DNA of 64,000 bases from Melanocharis versteri (lineage: Eukaryota > Chordata > Aves > Passeriformes > Melanocharitidae), in contig VZTG01000387.1 of NCBI GenBank assembly GCA_013397845.1, positions 54,448 through 118,447 on the forward strand, given 5' to 3'. Numbering within the stretch: position 1 is the first letter of the stretch; every line of letters starts with the position of its first letter. Below, one piece after another: positions 13,401 to 28,400 of the stretch. The notes under the pieces are model-generated. The model saw only the letters and a program-made list of their open reading frames with translations, searched no databases and was not told the origin of the DNA. The translations under genes and the position numbers were made by a program.

Positions 13401-16400
13401 GTCTAGATGCAGTTCTGCACCATGTGATCTATGATGACCCTAGTAGAGCAGGGAGGTTGGACCAGATGACACACTGTGGTCCCTTCTAACCTTACCCATT
13501 CTGTGGTTCTGTGAAAGTCACCTCACATCAACTATCCAAAAAACAGAACTTTAAATGCTGACCACAAATACATGAAATTGCCCAATTCATAAAACCGTTA
13601 CAACTCAAAGGTTGAGGCCTAAAAAGCAATTTCAGGCTTTCCCAGTATGTAAGGTGGTTTTCGCAAATAATTTAGTTCAATTGTATTGAACCACACTAAC
13701 ATCGTAGATGACAATATTTTTGGAATGTATCAAGCCAAGGATGTAATAGAAAAATCTAATAAAGGTCACCTTACAATTCTGTCTTAAAAGCAGTGTTAAC
13801 TAATTTTCCTATGGTTCCAACACACATACATGCATGTTTAAAAGACTGTAATAAATAAATGCACTCAAAGGTAAAGTTGTTACTTATGCACTGTAAAATC
13901 AACCAAAGTTCTTAAAATTTTTGTTTAAAAAAGAGCACATTTAACACACAAATCTCCCCCTAGAAAAGTGTAGTGTACTCAACACAACATTCATTCAAAT
14001 TACATTACTTCTCATTACAACAGAAAGTTTTCCAGTTGTCCAGAGAATCATCTCTAACACAATTTCAGCTTCTGGCCAGGCAAACTTGAAGAAATTACTG
14101 GATTAAGTAGTATGTGTAGACACTACATTAATAATTCATAATTGTTTCTGCTGCCTCAAAAAATAACATAGTTGCAAACAACTATGACAATAACTTCATA
14201 CCAACAGAAGTATTAAAAGATTCTTCAGTTTCTTTTTAAAATTATTAAGAGCTTCCTAGTCTCCTAGTACCAAACAAAATACATCTTTAGCAGGACTGAC
14301 TGACTTCTGAAGTATGAATTTCCAGAAGTAAAAAGACACATAAAACCTTGAAAGGGTAGGAGAGGAAGGCACCTAATCAAAATGTTTGTTCCTTTCACAA
14401 GATGGATGTTCCAGATGCTTTTCTGCATTACAGCAGAATGATCTATCCAAATTAATCTTTAAAATTGGAAGTTCTAATCTAAATCTATATAGATTTAAAA
14501 TAAACCACCATGAACTGTATTGTTTGAACTTCTCATTGCTTTTTAGAGAATGAAAATACGTATAATATTTTATTCAAAGTAACACCTGAGCTTCTGCCAA
14601 AAGAGTGAGCTTCTTTACGTGCCCATGAGAACAAGTTCAATTATTCTAAAAGAATTTTGATGAGGTACAAAATAATTTCACAATTTAAAAAACAATTGTT
14701 TAACTTTATTTCAAGCAAAAGGAGAACTGCAAGCACACATAATGTTATCTAATTTCCATAAAAAGCAACCTACATCATGTAACAGTTACATATATGTTCC
14801 TCTGTTATAAGCCTGAAGCAAAAGGAATCATCAGTGCTGTTTCACTTAAATCAGAAATGCTTCCATTAAAATAATTGAAAGAAAATGCTTACTATGATTA
14901 TAACATTTTTACTTCTTCACAAACTCTTATACACTCACTGCTATGTTTTCTATATGAATTCCTGGTGGCATTATAATGACAATTTATAGGTAGTTGCAAG
15001 TTTCTCTTCTTCAGTTAGACCAGAAGAAGAATCCATCCATCTTTTCTCCTACAAACAGGGAAGTACCTTTCAGAAGGTTGTTGCCTTTCAGAAGTTTCCT
15101 TCCTAACTCTAGTTTTATTGCTAACAGACAAATCAATCAAAAGCATCCCTAAACTCTGCTGTCCAGAAGTGAAGTTAGTAACGATGGTAGCACAGGTGAT
15201 ATGTAGGACAATGGAAAAAAGAGCATCTCTTAATAACCATTCCAAACAACAACTGTTGGAAAAGACCACACTGAAGCTTTCTGAGGTTCAAGTGTGAAAG
15301 CCAATAATCTATGTATATTCTTACCAGTTCTTTCAGATTTTTCTTTCTGTTCTTTTAATTCCTCGCCTTTTGTAGTTATTTTTTTGATTCGAGCACGCAG
15401 TTGGGCTACCTCCTCCTCCTTCATTTCCAATGTTTCATGCATTTGTCGCTTTGTCTCTGCAATTACCATGCCCTACGGAAAAGGTCCTTGTGATAAAAAG
15501 CTAGCAAATAAATAAGACATATGCCTGAAACAATTTCAAGCCAGGGCACAACCCTCGTCAGGAATAAACTGTAGTCTGTTACTACAAGACCAGAGATCAT
15601 GGGATTTTTCTATGTCAGAAAACAGAAAATGCTAACAAAAACACGTTAAGAATAGGGATAATTTTTAAGGGTATCCAAAATTTATCTAGTGGTGAAAGGA
15701 ACTCCAGCAACCACGTACCCTCCAAAAACTTCCTCCTTCTAGTACAGACACTTTCCTTTGAAACATGTATTCTGTAAACAAACCCAAAATAAAAGCATTG
15801 TAGTCTGTACTTCTCCTTTGAGAATACGCCATACAGTGTTAGGCACATCACTTATGACACCACCAGAGGTTACTCCAAGTACCAAGACTGTGATTAAAAA
15901 AACTTTTAAGGAGCTAAAAACTGAGAAACTCCTTATTGTCTATCGAAAGTACAGTTACTTTACTGGCTATTTTTTAATTAATTTAATTCTATCATCTCAT
16001 CTTAATTTGTGTTTGGGGTTTTTTTGTTTGTTTTAGAGTTGGCATCAAGGAGTGTATTCAGTATATCTGCTTCATCCTAAATAACATCATGTTGCAGTAT
16101 TAAGTATAACCTAAGAGACATATACCTTATGGTAAATATAGAATAAAACTCTTAAGTAGCTTGAATAATTTGTTTATTAAAACATAGACGAAACCATCAG
16201 ACCACTAAAACTAGAAGCCAGATATTTTTTGTTTTAAACAATCTTCCTCAAAACCTACAGCTTTGTTTACCTTGTCTTGTTCTAGCTGTTCAATCAAATT
16301 CTTTGCATCACGTAGCTGCGTAATCAGTTTAGTCTTCTCAGCCATGTGAAAGTCCTAAAAAAAATCCCAACCACAAGTTGGTTGACAAACAGCTTAGCTT

Positions 16401-19400
16401 TGGCTCTTACGTTGCACTATGCCTTGGAGGAAGAACACAGAACACAATCCAGGGAAACTGAAGTGGGCAGTTTTAAATTACTTTTACATCTCCCAGAGGT
16501 AGGCTGCCTTATGGCTTCTGTAACAATTCAGAGATCTGAAGGTTTTGTTAAAGCCTCCACACATGGCAGTCTGAGTTGCTAAAGTAAAACTAGAAATACG
16601 TCGAAGATTTCTGCTCTATTACCTGCATCTTGGCTTACAAGAGGATCTCAGCAATGCAACATGAATGATTCTTACTAGCCTTGTTCTAGAAAATGTCGTT
16701 AAAATACTCAAGTCTTTCAGAGCTTTTTCAAACCAAGCTTAGTGCTCAGAGATGAACACAGAGATGGGAATCTGATCTTTGTAACTAAAGTTAAGTACAG
16801 CTATACTTAGCATATTTTCAGGTTTCATTACTATTAGCCACTTTACTTATGCTCCACACTCAGCATTAATAGCCTTAAAAGAAAAATTGAGCAAAGTATT
16901 AATTTATTAGCTTTGGGACTGCACTTATTTTCACTGTATTGTGATCTCCACCGCCCTGCCTTTCTCTTTTTTCTGTTAATTCACATAATTAATGCCTCGT
17001 TCACTATGTCTTAAAGGTTTAGCTCTACTCTGCTTTTCTCACTTTACCTTCTGTCTTCTGTGCTAAGACAGTCTTTTTCTCACCCCAATTTCCCACAACT
17101 ACTTATTTCTGATACCATTCTGATGGTTATTTATACAGTAAGGTTTCATACCCTACTTCACCACTCTAGAATATTTGCTCAGTGTATTAATTCCAGGTGG
17201 GTTTTGCACTTTTATCTCAAAAAAAGTACAGGGACAGTTTGTTTCATGGTCTGTCCTACTAATAAATTTTGGAAATACTGGAGTTCTTACTGTATTTTCA
17301 TGGTTACCCATAAAGCTGAGAGCATTTTCCATACCTTCATTTTCTCCAGTTCCTGAAGCCTCTCTTCCAGCTGTTCTTGAAGTGCCTCTTTTTCGTTGGT
17401 TAATTGGGCGCAGCGCTCCTTATGTGACCGAATAGTCTCCTTACAACGTTGTAGTAAGTTCTCTTGGCGCTTCACCCTCTGATTAAGAGTTTCCAGTGTT
17501 TTAACAGAATCTTCGTTACCCTCTATAAGACAACACACCAACATTACCATATGCACACCATTTCCAAAATTCAGATCTGCATTCATCATTCACAATGCAG
17601 TGGACTCATAGGTCTCTAAAGAAAGTTGTGTGAAGTCTGCAAAACTTCCTAGTTCCTACTGTAAGTGCCAGAAACATTCTACACATATGCAGAATAGTAA
17701 ACAGTCTTTCACACCAAGTCAGCTTACAAAACCCCGGTTACTTTATCAGCTTCAAAACCAAGCTATTAATCAACAAGGTTTTTTTATGTAATTAAAAAGT
17801 CATCATGATTTATAAACCTGCCTGCTGCTACTAAGAGAATACGCACAAGTAGGAAAAAATGTGAAGCAAAGCAAATCACACCTCTCAAGTGCCACACACA
17901 CAGATTCTTGCTTTCCCAAGGCTAGGTATGACACTAGTTCTAAAATATCCAGGCTGGCAATACTACATTCAGTAGGATAAAGGCTATACTTTGTGTTTTT
18001 CTGAGTTGTACTCATAGAATCGTAGAATCGTATGGGTTGGAAGGGATCTTAAAGATCATCTAGTCCCAACCTCTGCCACAGGCCAGGACACTTCACACTA
18101 GAACAAGTTGCTCAGAACTCCATCCAGCATGGCCTTGAACACTTCCAGAGATGGGGCAACCACAAATTCTCTGAGCAACCTGTTTCAGTGCCTCACCACC
18201 CTCACAGTAAAGATTATTTTCTAATGTCTAAAATTTAAACCTACTCCTTTTCAGTTTGAATCACTGTGTAACTAGCACATTCGGTAGTATTTTACTGTGT
18301 GCTTCTGCTCTGATGCTCTGGAGGCTGCAAGAGTATTTGGCATTGTACTGGATTTGCATGGCCAAGCTTCAATAGCGGGAGGGGAGCTACAGGGGTGGTT
18401 TCTGCAAGGAGCTGCCAGAAGCTTTCTTCATGTCTGGCAGAGCCAATCCCTGGCAAAACTCCAAAGATAGATGTGCTGCCAGTCAAGACTGGGCCAATTA
18501 GAAATGGGGGTAATGCCTCTTGGATAAAAAATTTAGGAATAAAGAAAAAAAAATTATTGTGCAGTTGTAATTGTGGCCAAAAAAAAGTGGAGTGAGAATA
18601 TGTGAGGGGAACAACTCTGCAGACATGAACATCCGTGGAGAAGGAGGAGGAGGAGGAGGTGCTCCAGGCACCAGAGCTGAGATCACTCTGCTGCCTATAG
18701 TGCAGACCATGGTGAAGCGGCTGTGCCCCTGCAGCCCATGAAGGCCCATAGGGATGAAGAGATCCACCTGCAGCCCATGGAGGAGCCCATGCCAGAGCAC
18801 AGGGATGCCTGAAAGGAGGCTGTGACCTCGTGGGAGGCCCGTGGAGAGAGGAGCCCACCCGGGAGCAGCCTGTCCTTGAAGAACTGCACCCCGTGGAAGA
18901 GTGACCCATGCTGCAGCAGTTTGAGAAGGACTATTGCCTGTAGGATGGGCTTACATGGCAGCAGTTTGCAGGGAGCTGCTGCTCATGAGATGGACTCACG
19001 CTGGAGAAGTTCTTGGAGAACTGTGTCCTGTGGGAGGGACCCCACGGTGGAGCATGGGAAGGACTTCTCTCTCTGAGCAGCGGGTGAAACCGGGGTGATG
19101 AACTGACCATAACCCCCATTCCTTGCCCCCCTGGGGAAGGAGATAGAGCTGGGAAGAAGAGACAGGTGGGGGGAAGGTGTTTTTAAGGTTTTGTTCTACT
19201 TCTCATTACCCTGCTCTGATTTTATTAGTAATAAATTCACTTCATATCTCTAATTTGAGCCTGTTTTGGCCATGACCGTATGTAGTGAGGGATCTCTCCT
19301 GAGCCTTATCTCAACCCATGAATCTTTAAATTTTCTCTCCTCTGTCCAACTGCGGAGGAGAGTGAGAGAGCCGCTTTGGTGGATGCCTGGCACACTATAG

Positions 19401-22400
19401 TCCAGAGGCAGACTCATGCACAGAAAACATCTTGAATCACAATTTTTCATTATTGACTAAGCAATACAAAAACCATGGCACTAGGTAAGAACATCTCTCA
19501 CCTAACATTTCATATCATCCCTACATACAAAAAACATAGCAGATGGTGAACAAATATTCAAGATGTATGTTTACCTCTGTCTTAACCCTACCTTTTATGA
19601 AGAGTATCAATGAAAGACACTTTTATTATATGTCAGCATTATAATGTCCCTTGCTCAGTAATCAAATATACACAACACTGAGAATCCCTTTAATTTAAAC
19701 AACTTCCAGACGTGAGGAACATTTAGGTTATTCAATAGCAGGAATATCAAAATTAATCTTTGTTTTTACTTTTTTTCTGAAAAAACAAGAGAAAAACATC
19801 CCAAACTCACAACAAAAAGACAGAGACTGGCAACTAATCTGCTCTCTAAACTCCAAGGATAGGTCCTCACTTATGGGGGACAGAATGCCTTAATTGTATT
19901 AAGTGGCGATAGTAAGAACACCTACCAACAAAGCAATAATTACAATGTTATTATCAATATTGACAAATGAAAGACATACCAGACCTGAATTCTTACGAAA
20001 ATTTACTTTCTTAAAAGGGTTCTCCTGTCCTCTAGCTGCCAGATTGTTTTCAAAACAATTGTCTTCTTCTAGAAAATATATCCTTACTATGACATGGTCA
20101 GCCTTAAATATTGTTACTCCATCATAAATAGCAGGTTTATTCCTCAAAATGCAAGGTCTCTTGAAAAAGCCACAATACTTACCATTGCTTCCTGGTTCCA
20201 CAATATTTTCTGCACTGACTTCTTTTGTTGTAGTTTGAACTTGTGGTTCTGATTGGACATTTTGATCAGGCAATTCAGTGCCTATCTGACCATTCTGTAA
20301 TCTCTGTTTCAGCAATGACACCTAAACAAAATGTTCTTTCTGTTAAAAAAATCCAAGGATTCTAAGCAGGTAATTTTTAATCTTCAAAACTAGAAGGAGT
20401 TAAACTAATTTTGATATTAATGAGTAGAAAAAGGAAAAATCTGTCTGAAATTTTTTACCATTTTTAAAAAATCAGAATTATGCTTCCAATTAACAGAAAT
20501 AAAATTACTTTGGGTAGAGAAACAAAGACCAATTAAGCAAAACACATGAATTTTGCAAAAGCAATTTTAGGTCAGACATCTGCTAATGTTGATGTCTTGA
20601 TAACAAAAACATCACAAAGGTACTTAAGTCCAAATCAGTCAATCATATTTTACACGAGTGAGATTTCTACAAAGGACACACTTAATTTCTAGAAAATCCT
20701 AAATTCTCAAGAAGTTTTACAACTTCACAGCAATTATAGTAAAACATGAATATGCATTATAGGGAATATATAGCTAAAAAGAAGAAGTAAGAAGTGCAGT
20801 TTTAAACAGTATCTTCTGGGTAAATTATCTTACCTGAGTTTGCAGGACACTAATAAGTTGATCCTTTTCTTCTAAGGAAGCATCAAATTCCTCTTGGAGA
20901 TGTTTCTTAGCTTGTTGATCCATCTGGAGCTCCTGATAATACAAACACATCTCAAATGAATACTGAAATGTGAACTCGAAAGACTTACAAAAATATAATG
21001 AAATAATATCTAAAATACCTCTTTCATAGTTGTGACCCCAGAATACAACCATAAAGTGTGTATTTTTTTACTATACAACATTCCACACAATATAATAAGA
21101 ACATCTGATTATAATACCAGCATTAAAACAGCAAGAGTCTAGATTTGATGCAAAATTATCAAGGATTCTTTTTCCTAAAAGTAAGTTCATAGGGGGATCA
21201 TTTCAAGCCTGCTCCTGAAAAACTGTCTTCCATGCACATATTTCTCCCGGAAGCTGAAGACTGCACTTTGGGAGATTATTCATTTAGCCACCAGATTAAG
21301 TCAACATAAAGAGCAGAAATGTAAAATTCATTATGCTCATTCAATATGCCACCATTCTAAGATGACAAATGCCATGTATAAGAGAAGAAAATTGGTCTTT
21401 TTATTCCACAAATGTGTCTCAAATGAGAAAGGCAGAGAATGCCAAATAATTTAAATATGTGGCTTTACTTCATACGTGCATTTGCCTGGCTGAACACTCT
21501 TAGAAACTTGTAGATATTGCCTAAATTCATTAGTAGGATCTACATTTTTACATACAAGTCTTATATTTCCTGAAGGAGGTTTCTTCTAATTACTTCCTAT
21601 GCTTTTAAAGTTTAAACATTTAAATTTCTTTAAATAATTATCATTCATATAGAAAATAAATGTACTTAAATTAATTCACATCTAACTGCTTATTGAGAGA
21701 AGCAGAACTACACATATATCATGCATGTACTGCAAATATTTTCAGAAATTTTTTAATATTTTTTTATTTATGTATTTATTTCATCCATATATATCTTCCC
21801 CATGATTTACCCCAGGGAAAGAATGCTTCTATGACTGTTATTCTGCAAAGATCATTTGTATAAAAGCAATCTCCACCCATAAACCTGAGTTCCATTAGCC
21901 AGGCAGAGGACGACAGAAAGAGAAAGAAAGGATGAAAAAGCAAATGAGACAAAACAGAGCACTGGACGCTTCCTGCGCTGCTTTCCTCCAACTCTAAATC
22001 TTGTTTTTATGCTGTCTTGCTGTCTATCCCTTACCTCCAACAGTGAATGCCCTGCAACAGATGAGGCTGATACTAGCTTTGAAAACCACAACTGAATGAG
22101 CTGAGCCTGCCCAGCCATGCACAGGCAGGAAAGTGAGGGAAAGCATAACTGCAAAAACCATTTTTCTCTTCCCAACTATATACACTTCTTAACACTGCAT
22201 TGCCTCATGGTCTCAGCAATTACTGATCACACTTCTGCCCTGTGTGTGCTTCTGAGCTTTAGAAACAATTCCTTTCAAACAAAGCAAAGCAGGCCAATGT
22301 GAGAACAAGTGCCGAAGAGATTTATTGAAACCAACACAGAAATGGTCCTCTTTGGATCCCAGAGTCCCTTCTGACCCTTTTCTGAGAAGGAGAACACTGA

Positions 22401-25400
22401 AGACTGCTTTAAGACTGGTTTTGAGGAAATATTCCTAACAGAAGAAAACTAAGGTAAGCAAACACATTGATTTCTAGGGACTGTGTCACACTGTCAATTT
22501 AGTCCCAAAGGAAGATTAGTTTACCCCTTACATGGCCCTCTTAGAACAAACTTGCCTGATTCAACATAGTTATGGGGAAAATGGACTGTATGATGAAGAA
22601 AAGGATTATTAAAATTAATTTCTGATAACAAATTACTACATCAATAAATGAACTATTTTGGACCACTTCAGCTTCCACAATGGAAAATTACCATTTTATT
22701 TTTAATTTTTCCTTCATTGTCTGTTTTACCTAATGCTGCAACACCTGCGCTTCCAAAAGATCAGAAAAACACTTTTTGAAGTGTATCAATTAATGAAAAA
22801 GAATTTCAGTGTTAGATTTGAAAGAATCTTAAAATCTACAATATTGGTAAGAATGAAATTAAATTTTACACGAAATATACATATACAATGCATATATTTA
22901 AATCAGAAATATATGTATAATTTATCTACATATATGAATCACAAAGACTATGATGGAAGTGAAAAATAAAATGCACATGTCCAACTCTTTGTCATACGCC
23001 AAAGATTTAACTCTGTTCCACATATGCCTTCCTGACTTTAAGTAGCAATAAACTGGAAAACTAATCCTATAGGAGCATGCAGATATGGACCTAATACAGA
23101 ACGAGCTTTTTCATTTGACTTTGTAGCTATCTGGACAAGATATATTATTGGCAAGCCAATTCTGACAGTAATGCAATGGTTTTTTCCATCCTATGTGCTG
23201 ACAGTTTAGCTTAGGACATGGTGACAGCCTAGGCACAAGCTACAGCTCAGACGAGCAAGGTACTCCCAGCACTGACCCACTGTTCTCAGCTGCTGGGGCA
23301 GAAGCAGCACAGATGTGAACCAAAATGCTATCCCAGTAGCACACACAATTAATTCACAGCCTGCTTACCCGAATTACTACCCAGATTGCTGATGAGTGCC
23401 CAGCAATTTGCCAGTGACCTCCCTTGAAATGACTGGCTACCTGGCTAGTCACAGGGATAGCTCCTTGTGGGTGAGCTTGAGCCTTGAGTACACACATGGC
23501 CAGATGCTCACAGTCACCATCCCTCATTATGAAGGGGATAGGTCCTGGTCCCTGTCTGTGGGCAAAACACCAAACTGCCTGGAGTGAGTCTGCTTTCAGG
23601 CAAAGGTGGGACCTCACTATGGTCTAACGGCTCCTGCAACCTCCATGCCAGGGCTGCTGCCTAGTGTGGCACATGCCAGAAGCAGGTGTGTGTGCAGTCA
23701 TAGACAAAGCCTGTGACTTTGGGCTAAATGGTACCCAGCTCTTCAGCAACGTAAGAGCGCGGACAGAGGCCCTTGCACACCCATCTCCAAACCTGGTGTT
23801 GCACTAGCTCCTGAGGCAATAAAATGGCTTTAGCTTCACATTGTGCTTCACCAGGGTTTGACAATATGGCATTTTTGAACTCGCCCTTTTAATCTGTTCT
23901 GCCTGATCATCTATACATGTTTTTTAAGTCCAATGTGTTCATTATCAATACCAAATACACTAGAGCTTCTCCTTTTAATTTCTCCTTATAACCTAAGGAG
24001 GCAAGCCATAACACAACCAATCTGATTTTATAATTGAAACAAAACTATACTAAAATCCATAAAACAATGGAAGTATTACAACTGAGATAAAGATGAATAT
24101 TTTTTTAATTATCCTAATTTTTTTTGATAGTCATTGAAATCCTTACTAAAATGTCCCTATTACTTGTGTTTGCTTGAATTAGTATTTGCAGGAATAGAAG
24201 AGCAACAAATTGCACAGGGACATCTATGGCTGGGCCCAACAATACTGCAAGAACCACACACACTTCCACCTATTTCACAACAAACAAGAGAAGTAGTTCA
24301 GTTAGTGATGCACTGCTCTGTCTTAAGAGTACAGCAATAAGCTGCTGAATGGGAAACAAGCCAGAGGAGTAACCCCATATAAACAAAAAAAAAAAAAGGC
24401 AGTAAAATACCCTGCTCTGTAATAGAAAATATTTTGTGAACAAAAAAGTCAAAAGCTAGGCAGAAAAAAGATCCTACGTAGGTGTGATATAAAGTAAACA
24501 TGCAATCAATAAAGGAAATTACCTCTCTCAGTTCTCCAATTCTGCGAAGTGCTTTATCCTGGCTTTGACTCAGAATGCTCTTAAGAAAAAAGGAAGAATA
24601 AAGACCAGGTGTATTAAATGCAATTTTAAAATGGATAAATAAATTTTTAAAATTCACAGATGTAACGATTTGTTTCTCTTTCAAGCCACACTTGATGTGT
24701 AAGTATTGCCATAAACTGCCAACTGTGGGTTGGCTATCTATCAATCTATCACCTGAAGTCAGCTGATGCAACAAAAAAGGCTGGAGTACAATACTTCACA
24801 GTTATTTTGACAAATTATTTTTGCCTCGGCTTCCTTAGAAATCTCATCTAAAAAACCATCTTCTGTTACACACACACAATGCACTGAAAATTAAGTGCAC
24901 TGTATTGTCACTAAGGATTTTAAGATTCAAAAAAGCATGCAGGTAAGACAGGATGAAAAGTAATGCTTACCTGTAGCTTCTTCTTTTCCCGCTGGATAAC
25001 CTGATAAGCAGACACCAGCTAAAATACACAAATTGGATATAAAGATGATAATGCATCTGCGTATAGCCATCAAAATAATTTCCTTAGTTGTATCACTACC
25101 TGCATTTTCAAACTCTTCGCTCTACTTGAGAATGCTCTTTTGATAGAAATGTACTTAAATTTTCTTAATGTTTCCTTTTTCTATCTATAAAATATCTCCA
25201 ATGTGTTAAAAAATACAAGCCTACATCACAAAACAATGATGTTACTCAGCATTCATACACAGTTTTCCCTTCCCTGAGAAGACACACCACATACCATCCT
25301 TCAACACAGGGGGTCAAAACCCAACAGTATCAGAAAGTTACATCCCAGACAGCTACCCCACCGAGGTGACCACTTGTAAGAGTACATATCCCAGGGAGAT

Positions 25401-28400
25401 TAAGTAATTTCATGAAGAGCATGCATTAAAAAATACATTTCTAAATTTAACAAAAAAAGGTCTGTGTAATGTTCTCATCCCATATGCTTTGCATATATCC
25501 AGCAAAGACAGATTGAAAGTGGACAGTATTTCATCTCTCGCTGTAAGCTGACAAAAGGACTTAACAAGTAACTGCACAACTTAATTTACTTAAATATTTG
25601 ATTACAACTGCCAAAGCTGAAGTAGCATAATGGCACTTGGAAATAGAACATTTTCGTTTTAAATTGATGAAAAACTTAAGAAAAACAAATCTAGAACACC
25701 CAAACCAGAAATCAGTAAGTCAAAATATATCTCCAAATTCTTATTTAAAACAAACCAAATATTTTGAGATGCTAACTTTGCATACTACTTTAAGAGGGAA
25801 AAAATATTTCTGCCTTAATTACTCATTATATATTGAAACAAGTTTTTTCCAAGCTCCATCAAAACAATTCTTTTCAATTGAACTAAAGAAACTCACAAAA
25901 CCGGGAAAAAAACCCAAGTCCTTTGACAGAGAAAGTTAGGACATGGTGGACAGATTACACTAATAAAAAAACACCCAAACAACCAAAAAAAAGCTCTAAA
26001 ATAGACCCACAAACTGAATAATTTTCATTTAAGCAACTTCTATTTACATAAACTTTAAAAAAAATACTTATTACACTAGCTGGATGTGAAGGAAAAATTA
26101 CTGTGAGACAACTGCTTTTTCAGGCATATGCTGAATACTGCAGTCACTGTATACATATTTTACATTGTATTTGAGGGCAGCAAACATTAAAAGAACTGTA
26201 AAAAACAGTACAGACAGACAGTTTTAAATACAACACACTCACACTTGAAAAAACAATTAAAAAACCCAAACAAAACCCCAAAACGAATTGAAAAACCCAA
26301 TACCAAAACACCACCATCAGTTAGACAGCTCTACTTTCCCCAGTAATTTGAAAAATGAGTAGTGAAACTACTCATTTAATTGGTTTTCACTAAAATAAAA
26401 CAAAAAAAAAAGATGTTTGAATTGATTCATCCCAGGGAATACCTGGAAATTATGAAGAATAGAACATATTTCTTGAAAACAAAATGCTTGCCTATTGCAC
26501 ATGGACAGAATATACACTGTGCATTTCAAAAACAAGTTGCAGAAAACAAAAAAATTTGTTGTCAAGGGACTACAAGTCATGCTCACCTCTGTAGTGAACT
26601 CTACCCCCTGCTAGACGCTTTCAGCTGAAATCTTAATAGGCCTGCTCTGTGTGAGTAACCATTAATTAACCTCTACTGCTGACATCAGGAAATTATTTAC
26701 ACACAAGAGAAGAAAAATATTTCCATGTTTTATTACCAGAAAAACATTTGACCTATCTAGGTCAAGAATAACTAGACTCAGAATAATTTAACTTCCGTGT
26801 TAGTTGTAAGTTGAAACATTTGCTCCAAATAGGAAAACAAAGATTGTCCACTGCTGCAGTATCTGTTAGCCTAATCTCTTTCCCCTTTCTGCCTAGCTAA
26901 ACCAGTCACACTGCCTACCTCTGAGTATTTTCCCCTATAGTTGCCCAAACTGCGCTCCATTCTACGCAGACGCTGCAGCAACTGCTCTTTGCTGAAGCTG
27001 TCCGTATTTCCCAGAGGCTCTTCTGTTTCACTTTCAATGTCAGAAGGTGAATCAAAGGTGGGACTGAGGGCTTCCAAGTCTAGTCGATTCAGTGAGTCTC
27101 TTGAGGAACTTCGTACTAGGGACTCCTTAGAAGAAGAGCGAAATAGGGTCTCTTTTACTGGGCTTCGAAACAAAGACTCCATGGAGGGAACTCGAAGTTG
27201 AAGCCTCTGGGCAAAAGACTGACTGTCACTTTGCTGCAAAAATTCGAAGAAAATAATTATTTCTTCACTGCTTTTAGGCAGACAAATACACTAAAGTCCA
27301 GGAAAGAGACCTGACCTGTGCAAAGAAACTACTGCTGTATATTATATGCATGACACCAAACAGCTGCCACTCCCTTTAAAGAATCATCTCCTTGTGCAGA
27401 AAAATCAAGCATGCAACTACCAGATGTGTGCAATTTCAGATAACAACTAAATCTAATAAACTACAGCTCTGATTTAAACTTTTAGAAGAATGCATTTCTG
27501 TGTAATCTCTCTGAAAAGTGAAGAATGTGTAACTAATATAAATGGCTATTTACTATTGTCTCAAACTTGAAAAATGTAACTGACTCACTTCTTGATGTAT
27601 TACACAGAAGACTGTACTTATCTCAAAGACACAGATACTATGATGAAGAGAACAAATTAATGGTAGAAGTCCTTGTACGATAGTTCTAGCAAGCCATCTT
27701 GAACAGTCCTTTTCTTATTTTTATTTTAAATGGCTTTATGATTTTTACATAAAATGGAATTATTGATTTATGCAGCTATAGTACTTCATTCTATACCAAA
27801 AGATTCTGTGCTGTGGTAACTTATACTGACGGTGCTACAGAAGTGATATGAAAGCATTACTGCATGATGTTGCTCCTACAATCAAATGTTGGGAGGCATG
27901 CGCCAGGAGCCACTGCTAATCCCATTTCAGCAAGCTAAATGTTTCCCTGAGACATATTAAAAAACTACCTACATCTTTATCCCTAGTGACAATATTTTTA
28001 GCCTATCAGTTTTTTTCCTTCAGCTAGAAGGTAGCTTTCTAGACATGCAATTGGCCCTTTACTTTTGAAAGTGAGTTTAATGCTCTGTATCCTGTGATGG
28101 CTGTGCAACAAGATGCATCTCAATGCTGGCAGTCTGCTAACCTGTCCTTACAAAAAAAAGGCTCCACACATCAATGACAGCACCTAATACCAGCTAATGG
28201 GATTACACACAAACAAAATATCCGAGCATCCTGACAGGCAAGTACTTATCATCCCTACTTCAGCATGAAGATATATACTGGGCACTTAAGCCAATGTAAC
28301 ACAAAGACAACATAGCAGTGAAGGAGGAAACAAACCCCCCATGCCCTCCACATACCTGTGGAGAGACAGGTTCGCTTCCATTGTTTTCTGTGGATCCAGG

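Larger units (their letters stand above)
17523..20182 (-). other. GOLGA4: GOLGA4 intron 8
   Basis: Holds a minus-strand CR1 tail (18014-18262) directly followed by a plus-strand LTR element (18344-19416). The flanks, 17523-18013 and 19417-20182, are unassigned AT-rich sequence. Confidence 0.8.

Noticed and set aside
18292..18909. 205-codon minus-strand open frame
   Set aside because: Lies inside an LTR element and consists of low-complexity Pro/Ser/His/Trp repeats created by the LTR's short repeated blocks.
24298..24774. 158-codon minus-strand open frame
   Set aside because: It is GOLGA4 exon 6 read through into both introns; splice sites fix the real exon at 24523-24579.
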